From: Pseudoips prasinana | Lineage: Eukaryota; Arthropoda; Insecta; Lepidoptera; Nolidae | Assembly (NCBI GenBank): GCA_951640165.1 | Contig: OX621260.1 | Coordinates: 13,968,001 to 14,032,000, forward strand | Length of the DNA: 64,000 nucleotides | Direction of reading: 5' to 3' | Part shown: positions 1 through 10,724 of the stretch, piece after piece | Layout of the letters: each line of letters starts with the position of its first letter | Numbering within the stretch: position 1 is the first letter of the stretch | The notes under the pieces: model-generated | The model's database searches: none | What the model was told of the DNA's origin: nothing | Seen by the model: the letters and a program-made list of their open reading frames with translations, nothing else | Translations under genes and position numbers: made by a program

Positions 1-112
1 AATATTTAAGGGGGCTCCCATACAACAAACGTGATGTTTTTGCCTGTTTTTATAGATAATGGTACGGAACCCTTCGTGCGCGAGTCCGACTCGCACTTGG
101 CCAGGTTTTTAT
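1..112. repeat. Interspersed repeat with GGGGGCTCCCATACAAC core
   Basis: The start of the window (AATATTTAAGGGGGCTC through ATAATGGTACGGAACCCTTC) recurs in part at 35378-35425 and 37266-37330. It is probably part of a family of dispersed insect repeats; class not determined. Confidence 0.5.
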
Positions 113-139
113 CAGACTTATTTCGAAATCGCCATTTGC

Positions 140-316
140 AATCGATATGCCATAATCGCCATTCTTGGCAGACGGGTTGGTGATCGCAGTAAATGGTCAT
201 AGTACTCAGAAAGAAGCTGCTGCCCTCGGGCTGACTTCTACGCCCCCCCTCCTCCCACGGGGTGATATAGCATGATTATATTGTTATTGGCCGCCGTCAC
301 CACCCAGCAAGACTTG
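140..316 (+). repeat. Repeat family X copy (GCCATAATCGCCA / CCGTCACCAC)
   Basis: One of about ten copies in the window of a dispersed non-coding repeat of roughly 200-250 bp. Shared blocks are ATGCCATAATCGCCA, GACGGGTTGG-GATCGCAGT, a CTGCTGCC block and a terminal GCCGTCACCAC-CAGC. This copy ends about 10 nt before the Lst8 acceptor at 325, so the repeat supplies much of the 3' end of that intron. It could be a SINE or a non-autonomous DNA element; no clear TIRs were seen. Confidence 0.7.
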
Positions 317-325
317 ACTCCACAG

Positions 326-3300
326 ATACCCGAAGCCGAGTCGTCAATCCAAGACATAGCCATCGACCCCGAGGGCAAGATGATGGCGGCGGTGAACAAC
401 AAGGGCAACTGCTACGTGTGGTCGCTGGGCGCGGCGCCGCACCCCGTGCCGCTCAAGCACATCGTGGCGCACTCCAAGTACGCGCTGCGCTGCAAGTTCA
501 GCTTGGACTCCACGTGAGTGATCCGCTTTACCTTGGTCTGGTAGCGTGTACAACTGCTACGTGTGGTCGCTGGGCGCGGCGCCGCACCCCGTGCCGCTCA
601 AGCACATCGTGGCGCACTCCAAGTACGCGCTGCGCTGCAAGTTCAGCTTGGACTCCACGTGAGTGATCCGCTTTACCTTGGTCTGGTAGCGTGTACAACT
701 GCTACGTGTGGTCGCTGGGCGCGGCGCCGCACCCCGTGCCGCTCAAGCACATCGTGGCGCACTCCAAGTACGCGCTGCGCTGCAAGTTCAGCTTGGACTC
801 CACGTGAGTGATCCGCTTTACCTTGGTCTGGTAGCGTGTACAACTGCTACGTGTGGTCGCTGGGCGCGGCGCCGCACCCCGTGCCGCTCAAGCACATCGT
901 GGCGCACTCCAAGTACGCGCTGCGCTGCAAGTTCAGCTTGGACTCCACGTGAGTGATCCGCTTTACCTTGGTCTGGTAGCGTGTACAACTGCTACGTGTG
1001 GTCGCTGGGCGCGGCGCCGCACCCCGTGCCGCTCAAGCACATCGTGGCGCACTCCAAGTACGCGCTGCGCTGCAAGTTCAGCTTGGACTCCACGTGAGTG
1101 ATCCGCTTTACCTTGGTCTGGTAGCGTGTACAACTGCTACGTGTGGTCGCTGGGCGCGGCGCCGCACCCCGTGCCGCTCAAGCACATCGTGGCGCACTCC
1201 AAGTACGCGCTGCGCTGCAAGTTCAGCTTGGACTCCACGTGAGTGATCCGCTTTACCTTGGTCTGGTAGCGTGTACAACTGCTACGTGTGGTCGCTGGGC
1301 GCGGCGCCGCACCCCGTGCCGCTCAAGCACATCGTGGCGCACTCCAAGTACGCGCTGCGCTGCAAGTTCAGCTTGGACTCCACGTGAGTGATCCGCTTTA
1401 CCTTGGTCTGGTAGCGTGTACAACTGCTACGTGTGGTCGCTGGGCGCGGCGCCGCACCCCGTGCCGCTCAAGCACATCGTGGCGCACTCCAAGTACGCGC
1501 TGCGCTGCAAGTTCAGCTTGGACTCCACGTGAGTGATCCGCTTTACCTTGGTCTGGTAGCGTGTACAACTGCTACGTGTGGTCGCTGGGCGCGGCGCCGC
1601 ACCCCGTGCCGCTCAAGCACATCGTGGCGCACTCCAAGTACGCGCTGCGCTGCAAGTTCAGCTTGGACTCCACGTGAGTGATCCGCTTTACCTTGGTCTG
1701 GTAGCGTGTACAACTGCTACGTGTGGTCGCTGGGCGCGGCGCCGCACCCCGTGCCGCTCAAGCACATCGTGGCGCACTCCAAGTACGCGCTGCGCTGCAA
1801 GTTCAGCTTGGACTCCACGTGAGTGATCCGCTTTACCTTGGTCTGGTAGCGTGTACAACTGCTACGTGTGGTCGCTGGGCGCGGCGCCGCACCCCGTGCC
1901 GCTCAAGCACATCGTGGCGCACTCCAAGTACGCGCTGCGCTGCAAGTTCAGCTTGGACTCCACGTGAGTGATCCGCTTTACCTTGGTCTGGTAGCGTGTA
2001 CAACTGCTACGTGTGGTCGCTGGGCGCGGCGCCGCACCCCGTGCCGCTCAAGCACATCGTGGCGCACTCCAAGTACGCGCTGCGCTGCAAGTTCAGCTTG
2101 GACTCCACGTGAGTGATCCGCTTTACCTTGGTCTGGTAGCGTGTACAACTGCTACGTGTGGTCGCTGGGCGCGGCGCCGCACCCCGTGCCGCTCAAGCAC
2201 ATCGTGGCGCACTCCAAGTACGCGCTGCGCTGCAAGTTCAGCTTGGACTCCACGTGAGTGATCCGCTTTACCTTGGTCTGGTAGCGTGTACAACTGCTAC
2301 GTGTGGTCGCTGGGCGCGGCGCCGCACCCCGTGCCGCTCAAGCACATCGTGGCGCACTCCAAGTACGCGCTGCGCTGCAAGTTCAGCTTGGACTCCACGT
2401 GAGTGATCCGCTTTACCTTGGTCTGGTAGCGTGTACAACTGCTACGTGTGGTCGCTGGGCGCGGCGCCGCACCCCGTGCCGCTCAAGCACATCGTGGCGC
2501 ACTCCAAGTACGCGCTGCGCTGCAAGTTCAGCTTGGACTCCACGTGAGTGATCCGCTTTACCTTGGTCTGGTAGCGTGTACAACTGCTACGTGTGGTCGC
2601 TGGGCGCGGCGCCGCACCCCGTGCCGCTCAAGCACATCGTGGCGCACTCCAAGTACGCGCTGCGCTGCTAGTTCAGCTTGGACTCCACGTGAGTGAACCG
2701 CTTTACCTTGGTCTGGCGGTAGCGTGTACAACTGCTACGTGTCGTCGCTGGGTAACTAGTATCTCAATGTGCACAAAAACATCACATAATGACATTAAGC
2801 TAAAATAAATTAAATTTGAATTAAATCAACAACATAAAAAATAATTCAATTACACAATTTACCTTATAATTTTAAATAGAATACTTTTACATTTTCAATA
2901 ACAATAAAATTATCAATTAATTAGAGATGAGCATAGATTGAAGAAATTAATAAAAAATTTATTACACCCACACTCATAAAACTATTTCGAAACTAGCTTA
3001 TGCGTTTTCTTTTTTTGTATGTAACTATATATTTTCTTTTGGTTTTATTATTATTTTAAAATACTCACGTTATTTAATCTGTAAACACTTACCTGCATGT
3101 GGAAGAGCGGGGCTCATTGACTCAGGCAATGTTATGATTAAAAGGTATGCCCCAATAATAATGTAATTAGGTTAAGTTGAGTTACTGAATATAAATCTAT
3201 TTTATTTTGATTATTTTTATATTGTTCTGTTTATATTCCCTATGTAATATAGTGTAATTCTTATAGGTTGTGTTATTAATGTATAATTAGTAGAATGTTT

Positions 3301-4007
3301 GTATATAATGTTGGTGTGTGGCAGCATGCTGGTGACCACGTCGGGCGACTGCTCGGCGAAGGTGTGGCGCACCCGCGACTGGTCGCTGCTGCGCGAGCTG
3401 CGCAACGACACGCAGCGCTGGGTGTGGGACGCGGCCTTCAGCATCGACTCGCGGTACCTCTTCACCGGTCGGTACCACAAGCTCTTTGTTTCATTAGCCG
3501 AGTGCTGTCACGAGGCAGCGCGAGGCAAACGCACGCGCTGTCTCGCCCGAGTGTGATGCCGCACTCAACCCAGTTGTGATTTGTCTCGCTTGTTCGAACG
3601 ACTGAAATTTAAGTAGTTTTTAAATAAGGCTGATAGAGGCCTAAAAGAAGATTAACATTACAACAGCGAACTTAACAAATGGTTTATGGCTAAACTGGCC
3701 CCAACGTGGCTCGCCCCCACCGTGGCTCGGCCTCAGCGCGCAGCTGCCTCGTGAAAAACATCTACAGACGCATCTACTTAGGACGCGTTATTGAGTTATG
3801 GACACACCTTACCATAGAAAAACCGTCTGAACCGTTTAGTGTCCAATGGATAGTATTTTACTTTATTTTATTGACAAGTTGTAATGTTCAGGTTCATCGG
3901 ACAGCTACGCGCGTCTGTGGGACGTGGAGAAGGGGACCCTGGAGCGCGAGTACTGCGGCCACCAGAAGGCCATCACCGCGCTCGCCTTCAGGGACCAAGC
4001 CGTGTAG
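326..4007 (+). CDS. Lst8: Target of rapamycin complex subunit LST8 (mLST8/GbetaL), 3' part
   Basis: Three coding exons: 326-513, 3325-3467 and 3892-4007 (stop TAG at 4005). Phases join exactly: exon one ends in phase 2 and exon two in phase 1. They give about 148 residues with the motifs GNCYVWSL, AKVWRTRDWSLL, WVWDAAFS, ARLWDVEKG and REYCGHQKAITALAF, which match the last WD40 blades and C-terminus of LST8. The protein is a seven-bladed propeller that binds the TOR kinase domain in TORC1 and TORC2, in the cytosol and at lysosomes. The N-terminal blades must lie left of the window. The upstream acceptor at 324-325 stands just after an interspersed repeat. The intron 514-3324 holds a 145-bp tandem array whose every unit carries a copy of the exon end and its donor. 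Identity is by recognised sequence; I am very sure of it. The effect of the array on splicing is unknown. Confidence 0.93.
406..2751 (+). repeat. 145-bp tandem array duplicating the Lst8 exon end and 5' splice site
   Basis: Sixteen full units start every 145 bp from 406 to 2581, then a partial unit at 2729-2751. Each unit is the last 108 nt of the exon (406-513 in the first copy) plus 37 nt of intron beginning GTGAGTGATCC. Units one to fifteen look identical by eye. Unit sixteen has an A-to-T change making an in-frame TAG (near 2670), an altered base after the donor and a 3-nt insertion. Units are GC-rich, unlike the AT-rich intron around them. The array ends abruptly at AT-rich DNA at 2752. 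It could be a true recent expansion or, since copies are identical, an assembly artefact of copy number. Confidence 0.95.
2752..3324 (+). other. Remainder of Lst8 intron, AT-rich, no feature seen
   Basis: AT-rich intronic sequence between the tandem array and the next Lst8 exon. No coding potential or recognised repeat. It ends with the acceptor GTGTGTGGCAG at 3324. Confidence 0.6.
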
Positions 4008-4235
4008 AGCTAAAGCCATCATGTCAGCGGATACACGTCCACTGCTGGCCATAGGCCTCCCCCAAAGATCTCCACAGTTGCTGGTCCTGCGCTATCCACA
4101 ATCAGCTGCTTCCAGCGACCCTCACAAGATCAAGAACGTTCCTATCTTAGTGGCTGTTAGTTCTGAACTATGTGACTTGCCTAATGTCACTTCAATTTGG
4201 CAATTTCAATCAAAAATAACTTCTAAACAATGCCC

Positions 4236-4480
4236 TACATGTGTGGCGCAGCGGTTAAGATAGTCGCTTCACCAATTTGTGTCCCGGTTTCGATATTTAT
4301 TCAACGCCCGCATTAGGGAATCTACTCCGTGTCGCGGGGTACTTTACAAATATATAATAGACGGTCACAAATTACATCCAGACTCAGTAAAACTATTTAT
4401 GGGTCACACAATACTTGTCCGGCGCGGGACTCGAACCCGCGACACGAAGCGGCGAGGCGACTGTTTAAGTGCAGTCACAG
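4236..4480. repeat. Two tRNA-derived SINE copies in opposite orientations
   Basis: A plus-strand head (GTGTGGCGCAGCGGTTAAGA, an A-box-like start) begins near 4240. A minus-strand copy follows: GGGACTCGAACCCGCGACAC near 4425-4444 is the reverse complement of a B box. The 16643-16850 copy shows the same family in full. It lies just downstream of Lst8. Confidence 0.65.
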
Positions 4481-4571
4481 TGCATATGGATTACACAAAT
4501 AGTTGGAGTGTGCGATTCGAACCCGAAAGATATTGACCAATACGCCATAAGATTACGAATACGAATCATTA

Positions 4572-4806
4572 TAACAGCCAAAAGAAGTCCACTGCTGAAC
4601 GAAAGCCTACCCAAGAATCATCTTGGGGATATGCCATAATCGCCACGCTTGGCACACAGGTTGGCGATCACAGTAAGATGGTCATAGTACACAGGATGCT
4701 GATTCCCGTCCTCTGGTAGATATTCATTCAGGACGACTTCTACGCCCCCCCACGGGACGAGATGGGGTGATGATATTCTGATACTGGCCGCCGTCACCAC
4801 ACAGCT
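4572..4806 (+). repeat. Repeat family X copy
   Basis: Contains ATATGCCATAATCGCCACGC, GGTTGGCGATCACAGTA and the terminal GCCGTCACCACACAGC shared with the other family X copies. Confidence 0.7.
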
Positions 4807-4954
4807 AAGAATAAATGAATATAAATGTAAGGTGATTAGTTATAATACTGGTGTATATTGTAAATATGTTTGTTTAATTTAGCTTTAAGGCTTCTCTAGT
4901 TGCAAATCTCTAATTTTATGAGGCTATAGCCTCTTTACATCATTCTGTCTCCCG

Positions 4955-5160
4955 CTTTGATCTGGTGGGAAGTGGGACTATTCATTTTCTAACTCCTCAT
5001 TTTTTCACTTTCTGATTAAATTCGTTGCGGGATCCAAGACAATTAAAGCGATTCCCCGGGACATGCCTGAGCTTCACCGCTCAGTGTCATTTCATTGTGT
5101 GCCACTGTTGATCCTGGCTTACAGGAGTTGCAGTGGTGGGTAAGAGGGAGGGATTAGTCC
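4955..5160 (-). repeat. Repeat family Y copy (ATTAAATTCGTTGCGGGATC)
   Basis: Same family, inverted, as 25330-25520 and 55755-56325. Shared blocks are TTCGTTGCGGGATCCAAGAC, GGGACATGCCTGAGC and GTGTCATTTCATTGTGTGCC. Non-coding; class unknown. Confidence 0.7.
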
Positions 5161-5164
5161 CGAT

Positions 5165-5635
5165 AGCTTTAAGATGAAATAACTAATTTTTTTTTTATCA
5201 AGTGTCTCTGTTCTATTTTCGTTTAGAACAATCTAGAGATGTATGAAGGTAATTTCAAACATGACTTCGCATTTAATTTTATATAATTTATATGTAGTAC
5301 AAACATTGATATCTTAGCACTTGAATACTACTTACCTACTTCGTGCATGTGTTGTATGCATTTACTATGTAAATAATTTGTTATAATATCAATATTGTTA
5401 TTAAAAAGGGATTCCTTTAATAATCCCAATACAGTGATAGTCTTATTTTGTATAATTGAAAATAAAAAAAAACATATTTAATTATAAATGCAGTTTTATT
5501 CATTAATAAATAATTTGTAAGTGCCACAAAAATAATAGTTTTAACACTGAAGCTTACATCGTAAATAGCAATCGACAACGAAAAAATATAATAATATTTA
5601 TAATATAGTCAATTAACGACACATGATTCACCTGT
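5165..5635. other. Gene-free AT-rich spacer
   Basis: Intergenic sequence with no conserved reading frame or recognised repeat. Confidence 0.5.
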
Positions 5636-5803
5636 AGGCTTAATATAAGTCTACAGAAAACGAAACGTGAACAATCAACGAAGCATTGTGATTGGGTAAA
5701 ATTATTGCGCCATCATAATAACAACCAATCAACTTTGCCTACCCGCCAAAGCACAAACTCCTTCGTACGTTTTGGTTTTTGCAAACTCGCACTAAAGCCT
5801 TAC
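5636..5803. mobile_element. MITE family 1 copy
   Basis: Ends are inverted: AGGCTTAATATAAGTCTACA at the left against the reverse complement of TTTTGCAAACTCGCACTAAA plus GCCT at the right. The middle carries TGATTGG and CCAATCA. Three relatives lie at 6505-6625, 6959-7132 and 10118-10313. Confidence 0.6.
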
Positions 5804-6504
5804 TTAAAAATACAACAAATTAAACTGAAATTAAAAAGGAAGGCTTTCCGTATACTTGTATTAGTAGGGATTTTATATTCTTCAGGAATAGCATCAATCC
5901 CCCGCACCCCCTTCCGGAATATGGCAACACCAGAGGAGCTGTAGTAAATATGTCGTCGGTCTTTAAGAAAGGAATAGGCTCGCTTCTTGATGGTTACCAT
6001 GTCGGATATGTTACATAGCATCTCTGTCTCACATCAAAATACTGTTATAATAAAATAATAACTTAAATATATAGGTTTTAGATCACTAGTTTAGTTAGAG
6101 TTTAGACAACTCTGTCGAAAGTTGTCGCGAACCACAACACAATCACAGCAACCATTAATATAAAGAAAAAAGTCACTTCTTCGTAAAATGGTTGATCGCG
6201 ACTTTGCTACCACAATTTTTATATTTATTCGAACAACTGATTTCGACAATGGACACTAGTAGGCTTAAACTATGAGGGCGAGGTGCCTCATCATTAAAAA
6301 AATATACGCATTTATACTTTAGCAACATAATTTTAACAACAAGTACACATTGGATTGTACGGAGTTGTAGGTAATTAGTGGCTATTCGTCAGCGACTAAT
6401 ACGTTACGCGGCACTCATACCAGTCACAATAGCATCTGCTATAAATTTGCAGATCCTCAGTTATGGGGTTAGCAATAAAATGGAATGAATAAAAAAGGGA
6501 ATAT

Positions 6505-6625
6505 CCGAAGCTTTAGTATGAGTTTCCAAAAAAGGAAAGGTGCGAACGTATTCTAGCTCTCGACGGGGATACAGTACTTTGATTGGTTACAATCATGATC
6601 GCGTGATAGGTTCTGCTAATTATAA
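6505..6625. mobile_element. MITE family 1, partial copy
   Basis: Left half only: AGCTTTAGTATGAGTTTCC, then CTAGCTCTCGACGGGG and a TTTGATTGG block as in the 10118 copy. The right terminus is missing. Confidence 0.5.
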
Positions 6626-6654
6626 TACTTGGTTGCATTTAGACATTTATTCGC

Positions 6655-6835
6655 GTTAACAACGTTTATTTGTAACTAGCTGTGACTCGCGTTTGACTTC
6701 ATACATTATAGTCTATACGTTATTTGTGTATATAAGCAATATTACTAAAAAGTTGCATCGAAATCGGTTCAGTAGTTTTCGCGTGAAAGAGTAACAAACA
6801 TCCATACTCATGAATTTTTCCATTATTAATATTAT
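6655..6835. repeat. Repeat family W copy (TTCATC/ATCGAAATCGGTTCAGTAG)
   Basis: Contains the block CGAAATCGGTTCAGTAGTTT, GTGAAAGAGTAACAAACATC and CATACTCA. It recurs with variation at 14722-14880, 32938-33300, 33480-33600, 38955-39070 and 43393-43560. It is a dispersed non-coding repeat of uncertain class. Confidence 0.55.
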
Positions 6836-6958
6836 TAGGAATAATTACTAGAATGGTCATATCAATATCAATCATAGCAATTCTGAACAACCAACTCGGA
6901 GCTTGAACACTGATTACCTAAAACCCTGTTTTTATAGTAATAATACTATCCTAATTAC

Positions 6959-7132
6959 AAGGCTTTAGTAATACTTAAAAAAAAACAAAACGTACAAGGA
7001 GTTCGGGCTCTAGACGGGTAAGTTAGCGCCAATTATGACGTCATAAGTTTAGCCAATCACAATGCTTCGCTCCCTTCGAGAACGTAAATTCGTACATACT
7101 GCAAGTTGTCTCTAGACTCGTAATAAGCCTAC
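6959..7132. mobile_element. MITE family 1 copy
   Basis: Left end AAGGCTTTAGTAATACTT and right end GACTCGTAATAAGCCT are inverted relative to each other. A CCAATCA block lies inside. Confidence 0.55.
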
Positions 7133-8282
7133 ATATTTTATTAAGTAATACATAATGAGTTTGTAATGCACCAGTCTTAGCCATCAGAGATCAACATTGC
7201 AATTACTGGCTTAATAAACTTGTGGTTCCAATATCCCATCAAAATAAGTAATATTAACGATACATGTTAAAAGTTATCGCTTATATTTTACAACCAATTT
7301 AATTACAATTTTAAAATAAAATATATAACATTAACGAGTACAACTTTTTAAAAATTACAAACCTTAATTATTATATATCCAGGACATCTTACTCAGCGCT
7401 ATGTAGGCCACAAAGCTAGTACTATGGATACTTATATATTATGTATATATATATACATATAATACACAGAAAACATTGGACCAAGACAAATAGACATGTT
7501 CATGAACACAAAAAATGGTCTTGTGCGAGGATCGAGCCGCAACCTACGGAACAGAAGAAAGTTTTCAAACGAACTCAGGAAGAGCGTCGAAAAAATTAAA
7601 CTTATATAGGTACTTATAAGTAGGATATGCGATATTGGTTCCACATTAGAATACTTGCCGCGGACACGTAGGATACCACGATGGCATTAAAGTGCGATTC
7701 GGGGAAACGACACAAGGATGTGAATTAACGCTTCTGGGACAACACTGTTCTGCCGACTGACCATAGTTCTAAAACACGCTTGTGCTATACACTGAAGCTC
7801 GACATTACTTTAAGTAACTCTTTTATTGTACACCACAATATTACATACAAAGAATTATGAGCATTTTATCAAGATTGTACAAATGGCGGCCTCATCGCCA
7901 GGTGCGATATCTTCCAAGCAACTGTTGAATGGACCAGGTGAAGAAAAATCAGTTGGGTAGTACAACAGAAAAAAAATAACATTTGTATACTGGTGTTAAT
8001 GGTCCGGGGTACTATGCCAAATCGAATATCAATTTGTCGCCCACTATAAATCGAATGTCTAAATACTCGAAAGTTCAAAATATGTAATGGTCTTAAGTAG
8101 GTTAGGTTATAACTTGCGCGGTAGCGGCCGACGGGTGCCAAAGCAATCTTTTATCGTTAAACTGTCGCACTTTCGATCGTTGCTCCAGTGTGTCGCACAA
8201 GTGTTCATCGCACATCCATTTACCAAGCTCACGTAGTGCACTTATGGCAATCAACTGGTGCACATTTTGTATATACAGGATT
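7133..8282. other. Gene-free stretch with a probable minus-strand SINE
   Basis: Only one recognisable item: near 7528-7545, GAGGATCGAGCCGCAACC reads as an inverted B box of a tRNA-derived SINE whose tail runs back toward 7440. The rest shows no supported gene. Confidence 0.4.
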
Positions 8283-8507
8283 ACTAGTAAAACACCAACA
8301 ACTTCGCAGGACCATATAGGTCACACCATAAGCAGCAATTTTTATTCTACGAGTTCAGACATAACTCAAATCATCAAAAAGAAAAATGATTTTACAGGAA
8401 CGACTGGTAACTAGAGAAATGGCTCAAGTTCAAAAGCGCTAGCGCTGCACCTCTTCCCCGCACCCTCGCATCGTTATATTTACGTAATCTTTGTGATACG
8501 CGCAGAG
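8283..8507. mobile_element. MITE family 2, left half of a split copy
   Basis: Matches the left part of the intact copy at 13832-14192: AAAACACCAACAACTTCG, CACCATAAGCA, TTCTACGAGTTC, GCTGCACCTCTTCCCCGC and TTTGTGATACGCGCAGAGTT. The right half lies at 9720-9868, separated by a LINE insertion. Confidence 0.75.
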
Positions 8508-8509
8508 TT

Positions 8510-9301
8510 TTGGCTAGAGAGAGAGATTTGGCTAGAAATCGACTTACTCTAAATGTTCATAAAAGTAATTTTCTCACTTTTTCACTTGCTGCATCTGGAA
8601 AAACTTCTTTACCCTTCTCCCTTACCGCCCATTCCTGTATTACCTCACCCCAAGTAACATGTATGTGCCCGGCTTTGAGCAGGATAGATTGTGTAAAATA
8701 TCTGGGGGTACATATTGACGACGTACTCTCCTTCCACCAGCACATTGATACACTTTCCTCTAGATTGCGTAAACTTATCTTCATCTTTAAGACTCTCCGG
8801 AATGTAGTTGATACAAAAGTACTCAGACTCACCTATCTTGCTCTCTGCCAATCACTCACCCAATACTGCATCGCCTCCTGGGGAGGAACAGATAAAACCT
8901 ACCTCCTTAAACTAGAACGTGCCCAAAGGGCTCTCTTAAAGGTTGGTTGGAAGCTGCCGTATCAATTTCCTACCACTGAACTTTATAAAACCTGTAGCGT
9001 TCTCACTGTTCGTAAACTGTTTGTCCTGAATATTATCCTTACCACGCACTCGCAGACCCCGTATGATCCTTCCAAAATCAACTCCGTCCGCCGAAAACAT
9101 ACTGTCTGCCCCCCGATCTCTGTTAGGACAAGTCAGGCTCAACGGTGTTTTTACTTCCTCGGCAATTATGTGTACAATAGAGCTAACAAAATTCTGAACT
9201 TATATCCAATGAGTAGACTAGAATGCAAAAAAGCAGTCACTAGTTGGCTACTTGACTTGGACTATGTCGAAACCGAAGAGATCATTCTCACTTTAAAATA
9301 A
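8510..9301 (+). pseudogene. Reverse transcriptase C-terminal fragment of a LINE
   Basis: About 260 residues without RT catalytic blocks. Recognisable segments are YLGVHIDDVLSFHQHI, RLRKLIFIFKTLRNV, ALCQSLTQYCIASWGG and a C-terminal YNRANKILNLYP. Each aligns with the same part of the 809-residue LINE protein on the minus strand at 51156-53585 (for example [20 protein letters not shown] and [16 protein letters not shown]). It lies downstream of the polymerase domain; the 5' end of the element was lost on insertion. Confidence 0.85.
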
Positions 9302-9360
9302 TGGCCTGGCTAACTGTATACACGCTCACTCATACATAAACATTAATTTACTTCACTAAC

Positions 9361-9442
9361 ACCCACACACACACGCACGCACACACACCCACACACACAC
9401 ACACTCACACACGCGCTCACACACACTCTCCCACACACACAT
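9361..9442 (+). repeat. CA-rich microsatellite in LINE 3' UTR
   Basis: Imperfect CA/CACG run. The related element at 50607-53600 has a GT-rich run in the equivalent inverted place, so this is part of the element. Confidence 0.8.
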
Positions 9443-9719
9443 ACACCTGTTTTGTTATTTGTTTTTTTTTTCTATTTGTAGTATTCTCTTTTATTTTTCA
9501 AAGTACATGTAGATTGTGTCTCGTTCAACATATGTCTTTATGTATCAATTCTTTAAAAGGTACCAAAAGGAGAGCCTGGAGATTTGTCATACAGGTTTCG
9601 AACCTAGTACAGACTCCAGCTCTCACTAAGGTCTAAGTGTGAACCCCTACCATGATACTGTAATACTGTACTTGCCTTTTTGAGAGAAAATAAATGAACA
9701 TTATTAAAAAATAAATGAA

Positions 9720-9868
9720 CATAGTTATAAACATTAAAGGCTGAAATGATTACTTATTTTTGTACGAAAGTAAAATCTAACAAATAATCTAAAGTTGTAG
9801 AACAAAAGTTGTCGCCTATGGTGTTAGCTATCTCGTCCTGCGAGGTTGTTGGTGTTTTACAAGTATAT
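9720..9868. mobile_element. MITE family 2, right half of the split copy
   Basis: ATAAACATTAAAGGCTGAAA through GTTGTTGGTGTTTT matches the right half of the 13832-14192 copy and completes the element interrupted at 8507. Confidence 0.75.
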
Positions 9869-10117
9869 TAATTTAACCACACTTTTATTGGCCATAATAA
9901 TAAGTACATAATATTGGAATGTATTATAAATGCTTTATATTATAATATTGTACCAATAATTCAAAATAATCTCGACTAGAAAATTATTACGCATTCCACA
10001 ACGTGTTACATAAATAGCGTGTCATATTCATTTCTGTTAATTGTTAAAAACTTAAAATCATGTACAAAAAGTACTAAGTGGCTCTCAACATTATATATAA
10101 CATATGTTAACTAGCTA
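9869..10117. other. Gene-free AT-rich spacer
   Basis: No supported feature. Confidence 0.5.
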
Positions 10118-10313
10118 AAATAGGCTTAGTACGAGTCTACAGAAAATAATAGGTATAAGCGAATTCGAGCTCTCGATGGGAATGAAGCGTACTGATTGGC
10201 AAAACTTATCACGCCATCATAACGATAGCCAATCATAGAGCTGTATAACTGTCGACCGCTCGATTCGTTCATACGATTCGTTTTCTGTAGACTTGTATTC
10301 AGCTTTAATATGA
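10118..10313. mobile_element. MITE family 1 copy, best preserved
   Basis: The termini TAGGCTTAGTACGAGTCTAC and TAGACTTGTATTCAGCTTTA are inverted copies with few mismatches. The centre holds TGATTGGC and GCCAATCA. Confidence 0.7.
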
Positions 10314-10724
10314 TTAAGTTCCATATTTCCGATGGTCCTGTCAACTCTAAGGTAAAATTATATGTATAGATTTCTAATAGATTTAATTTGAACAATAGCG
10401 TTCCAAATATGCTATTAATTTTCATTGCACAGGAATGTTTCATGTCTTTATAAACAAAAACCTCGCACTAATGAAAGAATAACAAACATCCATCCATCCA
10501 TACTTACAAACTTTCGCGTTTATAATTTTAGTAGGATGAATAAAAAAATAAATATGATATAAGAATATGGCTATATATGTAACACATTGTATACAGAATA
10601 TGCATGTAAATGACGTTTTTTATTATTTTATATAGAAGTACACAGTCATGTTGAGTTACAATTAAACCCGAGCTGAATGCGATGGTTAACGCAGTCACGA
10701 GAGGGTAAAATATTATTTTTAATC

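Larger units (their letters stand above)
8508..9719 (+). mobile_element. 5'-truncated non-LTR retrotransposon (Jockey/CR1-like)
   Basis: Inserted inside a MITE family 2 copy. It carries the C-terminal coding part (8510-9301) and a 3' UTR with CA-rich microsatellite and a tail of AAATAAATGAACATT repeats near 9690-9719. The 3' UTR has a block like that of the minus-strand LINE at 50607-53600, so the two are related families. Confidence 0.8.

Noticed and set aside
418..2696. Series of identical 82-codon GTG-start open frames
   Set aside because: They cross the exon copy and intron part of the 145-bp unit in a frame other than Lst8; they are by-products of tandem repetition.
406..2751. Array read as CRISPR-like or satellite DNA
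   Set aside because: The units have no spacers and half of each is plainly Lst8 exon, so it is an exon/intron tandem duplication.
4425..4444. tRNA gene (B box with GGGACTCGAACCC inverted)
   Set aside because: No cloverleaf could be completed and SINE tails follow in several copies, so these are tRNA-derived SINEs.
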